The notes beneath the pieces were generated by a model, which was given only the letters and a program-made list of their open reading frames with translations, did no database searches and was not told the origin of the DNA. Below are positions 56,448 through 64,000 of a stretch of 64,000 bases of DNA, one piece after another. Source of the stretch: Patiria miniata. Taxonomy: Eukaryota; Echinodermata; Asteroidea; Valvatida; Asterinidae. The stretch covers positions 27,414,129 to 27,478,128 of the forward strand of contig NW_024037059.1 in the NCBI RefSeq assembly GCF_015706575.1, written 5' to 3'. Every line of letters starts with the position of its first letter. Position 1 is the stretch's first letter. Both the position numbers and the translations under genes were made by a program.

Positions 56448-58625
56448 CAAATCCTCTGAAGTGAAATACAAACATGTAAACAACAAAGAACTATATGTAA
56501 CCGGTGAAATATTTGAAGCATATTTCAATCATATCTTTTTGGCACCTTTGCTTTTCCTATCTCTTTTGAAAGTTTTATTAATATTTTATATCCCAATAGT
56601 CGGTACGCGGGATTGCTTTTTCACAAGTTTTGGATTGTTTTCATGTTTTCAAAGTATTGAAATTATTATTATCTTCATTGTTTTATGTGCATGTTATATT
56701 TTTTGTTCACCACTGTGAGCATGAGTGAGAAAATCTGTCCTTTAGCCCTGGGTGGGTCAACCACACATTCCAGGTTTCTGGGAAAGTAATTAACTCCAGG
56801 CAGGAGGCTGACTACATGTACCTCATTATTATTCATTAGATAGACTCTGGTTTTTTTTACACTAGTTACTCTGTTTAATCACCCCCTTAATAGCTCTGTT
56901 TATTCATAATCCCTATGTGGTTTGCCCAGGAATGTGAGGCACTGGCCAACATCCTGTGGTTCAGATAACCAACGAGAGCACACCCATGTTATAAAAGTCG
57001 TTTAATTTAAAGAAGATTTTACAGCGCTGGCTGCGCTTTGCTGCCATGCGGCCACTGAGGAATAAAAACAGTAATATTTCCACATCTCAACTTGAAGATC
57101 CTGTGTTCCCCTGGTCACATATATATTGTCGGTGATACGCATGTTTGCTTTTACGATATGGGATGTCATGTTTACTTGCTTTATTGCTCTCTGTTTGCAT
57201 GTATGTAAGTTTTGTCACTCATTGATGTGCTGACGTCACTGCGTGACCTTTTCTTGTACCTTGTTTTTTTTTCAATAACAAATGAATCAATACACAAAAC
57301 GTAATTTTAAACAGACTTAATGAGAAAACAAACGCAGAGCTGCTGTGTATTCTACTCCATACATTTAATACTTTGGGATAATATATATTGTATTTACATT
57401 ACAAATGGTATTTGATTATACATTATTTGCCATCATATCTTTTCTTCAACACAATCACTACAGCAGTTAGTTTTCTTCCTAAATATTCAAACTAATCCGT
57501 GAAAAAAAACACTTTCCTAACAGTTATCTAAACTTTAAATGCTAAAAATTATTCCACACTGTGGAACAGATATAAATCTAACTTTCAACAGAATTTAACA
57601 AGCGGATTTAAAAAAAAACAAAAACCTAATGGTTACCATTCATGTATATTATAACGATAAATTTCAGGTCAATATTGTTTTCTCTGAAAAATTCATTTTC
57701 ACCGAAGGGAATTGTCTCTTTTTTTGTTGTTGTTTATACTAAATTCAAACTAACATTACAATACATATTAAACACAACATGGTATGTTTTTTTTTCAGTT
57801 TCTGAGTGCTCAAATATCATACACAGTAAAAGGTTGTGTGCGTTAGTGAAAAAAATAAATAAAAGCAAAAACATCCACGAACAAAAATGAAACAGTTTTT
57901 GAATTTGATAACAAACATTTCAAATTAAATCACAGGCTATTCCACCATCGAGTTCACACCAGATTACCTCCTCTTCTAACAATGCCCATATTTGCTTCGT
58001 CAATAAGAATCACAAATTAAAAAATTACATTTCTTTGGATAAGAATGTTCTACGAAAAGTATTATACATGTACACGTAAATTCAGTTCTAACTAAGAAAT
58101 CACGACCATCCAATGACGCATTAATAAAAAAAATCACACAATTTTGATTTTAAGTTATCAATGATTTCAGACATTTTCATTGATCATAATCAAAATTTTC
58201 AAAACACACATTCAATGAATATATCGACAAATCCCCAGTAGCAATGCATTCACACAGGAATTTTCTGAAAGGCACTTGGTCATGGTAGATATTTTATCCC
58301 CACAAAAAAAATGCCAAACTCCCATTTCCTACAGAACATGTCTCTGTAAAGAATGGAGCATCAATCTTTTTGGATAAATGGTGCTTTTAAGTAATAATTT
58401 GCTTCAAAAATGTTCATTACATTTCGAGCTTGATTCCACTAAATGAAGCTTTAAAAAAAACTGTAGTTATTCACATACATGAAGGAATACATTCTGTACA
58501 GAGAGCAACAAGAATAAGCAGCGTTAAATTAGAGTTATTGTTATTGGGCATTTTGCGTGCCCTGTCACAATATTGCAACAAGTCCTTAATCAGCACTGAC
58601 TGGACGGTATGGCCAAGCATTAAAA
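56448..58625. other. AT-rich intergenic region
   Basis: No gene was recognised. Composition is strongly AT-rich, especially from 57.3 kb rightwards. Part may be the long 3' UTR of ZnT1 copy 2 (minus strand, stop at 60396), but the UTR limit cannot be placed. Open frames here look random. Confidence 0.35.
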
Positions 58626-58629
58626 TGAA

Positions 58630-59006
58630 CTAATAAGCCATTTGCGAGTAACCTATACCCTTTGGGATTTACATTTGAAAAACATCTGGTACACTGACTT
58701 GCTCAGAATGCTTGGCACATTTTAACTTTGAATTCTCCAGACCTATATCACATGATTCGGGGCAAGCTCTTGCATAGTTACGTAAGGGATGCTCAGCACC
58801 AATACATCGTTCACAATGGGAGAGAATGGCACAAAGACACCAGACCATGCCGGAGCTGAGGGTTGCTAGCATAAGGCTTGCCCCGAATCACGTGATATAG
58901 TAACAGTCTCTTTGGTCGGGAGAATGCTAGGTTAGAACGTGCAAAGCATTGTATTAAGTCAGCGTTCCAGATTTTATTCAAATTTAACTCGCAAATGGCT
59001 TATTAC
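58630..59006. mobile_element. Nested palindromic element
   Basis: Outer arms AATAAGCCATTTGCGAGT (58632) and inverse (about 58988-59006) enclose inner arms TATATCACATGATTCGGGGC (58743) and inverse (about 58880-58904). It is about 377 bp long with two concentric inverted repeats and no coding capacity. Confidence 0.7.
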
Positions 59007-60395
59007 TTGTCTCCACCCACTTCCTTTTTTTCTGCCGCATTTTTTGGTAATTCAAACATTTACAATAGATTTTACAATTATATAGTATATTGCCTAAGAA
59101 TCAATTTTGTAACAGCAAAAGAGTTGAGAAAAAGGAAGAATCCATTGCCATCTTGGAAAAACCGCCACCTTTGGGAAGATAAAAAAGTGCCCGCCTCCTT
59201 TATTTAAAAAAAAACAGACAAGAAACTATTTTTTTACCGGGCCTTAACATTATGTCCTGAGCATTATGACCGAACACTGTGGTTTGTGAATGTGCACGTA
59301 TTCATGTAAAATAAATGTAGAACACCAATATAAGTAGCATGATGAAATCCTTTGCATGTTTGGTATAATTGTCACGACCAAAGAAATGAAGGAATTCTAT
59401 GCAACGTCAGTGTGGAATCGCAATATTTGGTTCAAAATTGAAAGACAATCTTCACTCAACCTTTGGTGTATACAACAAAAGGAAATTAAAAAACTAGTAA
59501 TAGCCATATATTTTCAAGGAAAAAATATAATAATGGAGCCAAGTCATATATACAATTTCAAAAAAATGTTAAAATGAAAGTCGTGTAGCTCAGACTCCAT
59601 TAAAAAATGACATTGTTCGGTACAGTAAAAAGTCCAGTTTTAGTTTAGCAATTAAAATTACAAGAACTTTGGCCTTCAAAGAACACATGCATGTCAATAT
59701 ACATTTATTTGATTTTTTCCTGTACTCGAATGTTTTCAGATTTTTCCACAAAGGTAAATAGCACTATTTCATGACCTAAAACCAACAATTAAAAACAGTA
59801 AAGACTTTTTGGCAAGAAACTAACAAAGTTTTCGAGACATTCTGTGATCAGGTATTTCATAAATTATTGAACCATCATCTCCACAAACAGTCTGTAAAAT
59901 TTCTATTTGACAATAGAAAAAATACATTTGGTCGTGAATCTTATATGTAAATTAGACTACAGAATTGCAGTTTTATTTCTTAGATAAGTTGCTGGGCTCA
60001 TAAATTCTTTGAACAAAAAATATCCTTTAAGATATTTTTAAAATAAGTATCATACACAAAAACAAGGCTGCACATGACACTGCACATGTGTAAGCTCGGT
60101 GGTATTATAGTGGGTTTGCCACTTATGCATAGGAAGAGTCGGGTTCAATTCCTACCAGAGTCATACAGAAATATGCATATAATGTAGCGTGTATAATTTT
60201 CTTAATTTCTAATACCAAGGATTTTGTCCACTCATAAAATGGCACCAATGTGTTGTACAAATTGACGATGTCGTGTTTTTAATGCTGAAATTTTGTCCAT
60301 TATAGGAGAGGACACTGATATGATAGAAAAACCTGTCTTTGTTGTCAGTTGTCAAATGGCAGGTCAGTAGAGGTCAAAGGTTACAGACACTGAGG
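59007..60395. other. AT-rich region downstream of ZnT1 copy 2
   Basis: Probably includes the ZnT1 copy 2 3' UTR next to 60396. A SINE-like head lies at about 60105-60165. Otherwise nothing was recognised; short open frames are lysine-rich and look like chance. Confidence 0.35.
60100..60170 (+). mobile_element. tRNA-like SINE head fragment
   Basis: A-box-like AGCTCGGTGGTATTATAGTG is followed by the B-box-like GGTTCAATTCC at about 60140. No clear body follows. Confidence 0.45.
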
Positions 60396-62851
60396 TCACA
60401 CAAAGACATCCTGATCGATAGGGTCGGAACCAAAGTTGGCCGTGGTCTGTAAAAGAACGACAACAGAAATCAAGAATCAGTGAAAGAAGTACATGTATCA
60501 AGATCAACCTATACCAAAAAACTGTGCCTAATTTTTTTTTAAAAAGGTGAGATGTTCCCATTTTGGGAGCCAGGTTGGCACAGCGATGCTTTCCTCGCCT
60601 TCCACCGCTGTGACCTGGGTTCGAATCTTGCCTGGGCCATCATGTGGATTGGGTTTTCAGTCCCTTCCTGATTCCCTGGGTTTTCTCCAGAGTATTCAGT
60701 AGTTTTCCTCCCACCTCTAAAACTGTCATTTCTTCTCATTGTCTCCTCTCTACAGGTTTCTTCAGGCTTGCGAACTACAGTGCCTATCTTCGATTTCATT
60801 ACCAGAAAGAAATAATTATAATGATATTAATTAGCAGATTCCATAAAAAAAAAACACAACATTTCTACATCAGATATTTTGCTGACTGCTGCCCAAGATG
60901 CTCTGTGGTTAAATGTCTTTGTTGCAATGTATTGTAAATTGTTCCTTTTGTATGAAATGTACCGTTTCTGGCGTGGTGCTTGCAGGAGTGTCCACAGACT
61001 TGCGTTTGGATGACTTCCTCTCACCGCAGCATTTCTGTGCATCGCATATCGTGTTGGGCTTACAGAGAATCTTGCATTCCTTGTCATCTAAGACACCATT
61101 ATCTGGATAGTCCTAGAAGAAGAAGAAAAATCAGAGATTTAAGGAACACTGCATACAAAGATTATTTCTATAACAGTCTGGTTCTCAGAGTTGTACTCGA
61201 TTTTAAATCATACATCAATCACAAGTTAACCACATGTCCATCACATGCCAATCACATGTCCATCACATGCCAATCACATGTTCATCACATGTCCATCACA
61301 TGTCCATCACATGTCCATCACATGTCCATCACATGTCAATCACAAGTCATGTCACAAGTAACAAGGGAAAATCAATACCCTTGTTGCGACTTATTTGAAT
61401 AACTAGTCGCTTGAATTCAGACTGTATGACTTGTGATGACTCGATCCGAACTCTAACAGTTCAATCGTGGGGATCGGGGTTAGGGGTGGGGTGGATAGGG
61501 GGTGAGGGTGGATGGGGGGGTGTTACAAGAAATTATTGCGTGGACTTACTCCAATGAATTCCGGCTGTATAGTCGTAGAATGGATGCCTTGATCATGTAG
61601 GTATGATTTGATCTGCTGGGCGAGATTGGTGTAGTCTTGCATGTTGTGAAACAGCACATGAGCTGTGGCGATGTACTTGTTACCAGACAGCTGCCAAACG
61701 TGTAGTTCATGCACGTTGGCTATGCCTTGAACCTGTAAAAATAAACAAGAGTATGCCATATTAAAATATGCACCAACTACACTATTCGTACCATATCCGA
61801 TAATTTGATGTAAATACATTTCCATCGAAATACAATATGCATACTTCCACATATTTTTGTGGCTACTGCTTTATATGCACTATACACTCTTGCGCAAGAC
61901 ACATTACAGTCAAACTTACGTCTTGTACTAGTTCTCTTTCGATCTGTTCCAGATCGATATCCGTGGGTATGGATTGCAACAAGATCATGCTTGACTGCCG
62001 CACTGAAATGAAGAAAACAATCACCAAAAACAATTAACCCTATTGGACAAAAAGGAAAGACACACAAAACTAGACCTATATCAATTTGATAATTTGCACT
62101 TGTATTACATTGTATTACATTGTATTACATTGTATTACATTGTATTACAGTGTATTACATTGTATGACATTGTATTGTTCCAGAATGATTCAATAAAACC
62201 ACACAGCTTGATCGGTTTGGGGCAGTAAATGGAGTAACAGGCAGGACTGTTCATGGCAGTACATGGGTTATGCATCACTCAGTCAATGCACAGAGAGGAA
62301 CAGGAATATTTTCAGAACTCACGCAGTGGAAGGGTGGTTATGGTGATGATAGCTACGATGATCAGACTCATAGCTGGATCGACATAGTGTCTCCACTCGA
62401 AGTCGGTCAACCAGATGAACAGTGCACTGATGATGACCACTACAGAACCTAACGCATCCCCCAACACGTGTAGAAACACGCCTCTCATGTTCAGCTGAGC
62501 ACCCGATGGGCCTGCAAGACAATTAGGAACAAAACAAGACGGTTAGGAGACCAAAGTGCCCTCTACCGATAACGCACAGAGCCGGTACTCTTGGCAAGTC
62601 CGTCTCAAAAGTACAAGGAGAACACCTACCACCTCCGGCTGCCTCTGTAGCTGTGCTGGGCAGAGCCTCCTCCCTTTCTGGCATTGCAACCGTCACATCA
62701 GTCAGCTGATTAGAGCATTCACTCTGCAGCCGTTGGTCTGAGTCCGATAGCCGCTCGTCAAGCTGCTGAAATTCTGGCTTGTCAGATTTCTTGGATTTGT
62801 GGCTGTGGCCATGCCCTTTGCCTCCACCATGACTGTGGCCATGGGACATAC
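60396..62851 (-). CDS. SLC30A1: Zinc transporter ZnT1, tandem copy 2 (5' exons lie beyond the window)
   Basis: Six exons read in phase: 62851-62630, 62511-62323, 62002-61920, 61732-61550, 61112-60963 and 60446-60396, ending in TGA. They encode the His-rich loop between helices 4 and 5 (MSHGHSHGGGKGHGHSHK), helix 5 with FLHVLGDALGS, helix 6, and a full cytoplasmic domain with VHELHVWQLSG and HSTTIQPEF. A Cys-rich tail (CKILCKPNTICDAQKCCGE) follows. VHELHVWQL, TTIQPEF and the Cys tail match vertebrate ZnT1, as I remember it, and separate it from vesicular ZnTs. Exon sizes 83 and 183 recur in copy 1, supporting tandem duplication. Helices 1-4 must lie to the right of 64000. This copy looks like the conserved, fully functional one. 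Regulation is not visible here. Confidence 0.9.
60565..60790 (+). mobile_element. tRNA-derived SINE (TTTTCCTCCCACCTC family)
   Basis: A tRNA-like head (GAGCCAGGTTGGCACAGCGA; B-box GGTTCGAATCT at about 60618) is followed by CCCTTCCTGATTCCCTGGG and TTTTCCTCCCACCTCTAAAA. It shares these with the fragment at 50.7 kb. It lies in the last intron of ZnT1 copy 2, antisense to the gene. Confidence 0.72.
61205..61350 (-). repeat. 11-bp minisatellite (CACATGTCCAT)n
   Basis: About twelve copies of CACATGTCCAT or CACATGCCAAT, grading at both ends into CACAAGTCAAT. It is a variant of the 11-bp family seen at 28-29 kb. It lies in the ZnT1 copy 2 intron 61113-61549. Confidence 0.88.
62097..62178 (+). repeat. 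10-bp tandem repeat (TATTACATTG)n
   Basis: About eight near-perfect copies of TATTACATTG in the ZnT1 copy 2 intron 62003-62322. Confidence 0.9.
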
Positions 62852-63525
62852 CTTTGGGGAGAAACAAAAATTCAGCAAGAAAAGTTTTTAACGGGGAAGC
62901 TTATCCTTCACCGGTACATAGGCTGCTTCTTAAAGCTACAGTCCATCATTTGTAATTTGTGCATTTTGTTCGTTTGAAGCAACAAAAGAGTTCAAAATCT
63001 AATGAAGGATACTGAGCAACTAACCTGATGAAGTTTCAGCTAAGCTTCAGCTGTACATTCCGAGAAAAACAGCATTCTAAGATCTCAATTTCAAATCAAA
63101 AGTTACTGAATCGTGCTTTGAATTGTTTTGAATTGCAGCTATATGCGACGTCGCGCACTGATCCAACGAATTATAACAACCGCGCGCGCGTGTGTGTCGT
63201 TCCAATACTTGTGCGCGCTGCGCTGAATAACAAAACGAACTACTAATTTAAATTTTCCTACGGTGCTTCTTAAGAATCACCGTTGGAAATGCCTTCTTTC
63301 GTTGATTACTTCAAAATGACAGCTTCCCAGAAAGAATAATTTCACAGGGAGTTTAGTTCCCTTACTCTCTTTCAACCAAGTTTGTTTTTCAACAATAATT
63401 ACGCCAATTACTTTTCGGATAGCTGCAAATGATGGACTCTAGCTTTAAAGTGTACAGCACAGACATTTGTGAGAGCATTGTGACATCTTGGTACTTTTTG
63501 AACATTGATTCAGCAAGTTCATCAA
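62852..63525. other. Intron of ZnT1 copy 2, nothing else recognised
   Basis: No exon of helices 1-4 was found between 62852 and the right edge. Simple GCGCGCGTGTGTGT sequence occurs at about 63181-63195. No gene was seen on either strand. Confidence 0.45.
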
Positions 63526-64000
63526 CTTGTGAGGACTTGCGAGAACTTGTAAGGACTAGTGACTACTTTTAATGGAGTTGGGGTTACTTGTGAGGGCTTG
63601 TTAGGAATTGCGAGGACTTGTAAAGGCTCATGAGGAATTCTAACAACTTGTGATGACTTGTGAGGACTTGTATGGATTTGTGAGGCCTTGTAAGGATTTG
63701 TGAGGACTTGTAAAGGCTTGTGAGCTGTGAGGATTTGTAAAGGCTTGTGTGGAGTTGTGTGGAGTTGTGAGGACTTGTAAAGCCTTGTGAGGACTTGTGA
63801 GGATTTGTGAGGACTTGTAAAGGCTTGTGAGGAATTCCAAGGACTTGTGAGGATTTGTGAGAACTTGTTAGGAGTTGTGAGGACTGTGAGGTCTGTGAGG
63901 ATTTGTGAGGACTTGTTAGAACTTGTGAGGATTTGTAAAGGCTTGTGAGGACTTGTAAAGGCTTGTGAGGAATTCCAAGGACTTGTGAGGACTTGCCCTG
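63525..64000 (+). repeat. Minisatellite of (GAGGACTTGTGA)n type running off the right edge
   Basis: Dozens of degenerate units of GAGGACTTGTGA / AGGATTTGTGAGG / AAAGGCTTGTGAGG fill this stretch to the window end. The core ACTTGTG is shared with the 11-bp family. It lies in the ZnT1 copy 2 intron. Confidence 0.88.

Overview
The window is animal nuclear DNA. Its genes are split by many spliceosomal introns and are separated by AT-rich intergenic DNA full of tRNA-derived SINEs, foldback MITEs and minisatellites. The protein content points to a marine deuterostome. An echinoderm, perhaps a sea star, is the best guess: small secreted two-exon C-type lectins in a tandem cluster, a GPI-type Ly6 protein, and metazoan TPR and ZnT1. 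The species cannot be fixed from the sequence alone.

Layout from left to right. (1) 1-13.5 kb, plus strand: the last 17 visible coding exons of the nuclear-pore basket protein TPR (956 residues). Its introns carry several large inverted-repeat elements and SINEs. (2) 13.7-14.5 kb: a SINE split by a foldback MITE that itself carries a tRNA-like stretch. (3) 15.26-18.42 kb, minus strand: a three-exon gene for a predicted GPI-anchored Ly6/uPAR-domain protein. More than 75% of it is a 21-bp minisatellite coding for GG(D/H)AGDE. (4) 20.73-33.96 kb, minus strand, with a likely non-coding first exon near 35.1 kb: a 22-exon gene whose exons sum exactly to a 1,309-residue coiled-coil protein that I cannot name with confidence. 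(5) 36.2-43.9 kb, plus strand: four tandem C-type lectin genes. The first has an in-frame stop. The second and third are recent duplicates whose exons differ far more than their shared intron. (6) 46.1-51.3 kb, minus strand: a complete ZnT1 (SLC30A1) zinc-transporter paralogue with a shortened C-terminal domain. (7) 51.3-60.4 kb: no genes recognised. It holds a cluster of foldback elements, a Tigger-type MITE, a collapsed LTR-retrotransposon remnant and a nested palindrome. (8) 60.4 kb to the right edge, minus strand: the 3' part of a second ZnT1 gene with the canonical C-terminus.

The genes do not form one pathway. TPR is housekeeping (nuclear pore). The Ly6 protein and the lectins are cell-surface or secreted recognition proteins, and the two ZnT1 genes are a tandem pair of zinc exporters. 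The signals most worth a second look are the hypervariable-looking Ly6 stalk, the excess of amino-acid change in lectin genes 2 and 3, the altered cytoplasmic domain of the first ZnT1 copy, and a possible poison exon in the coiled-coil gene. Exon boundaries were read by eye from GT/AG sites and reading-phase bookkeeping. No database search or RNA evidence was available.
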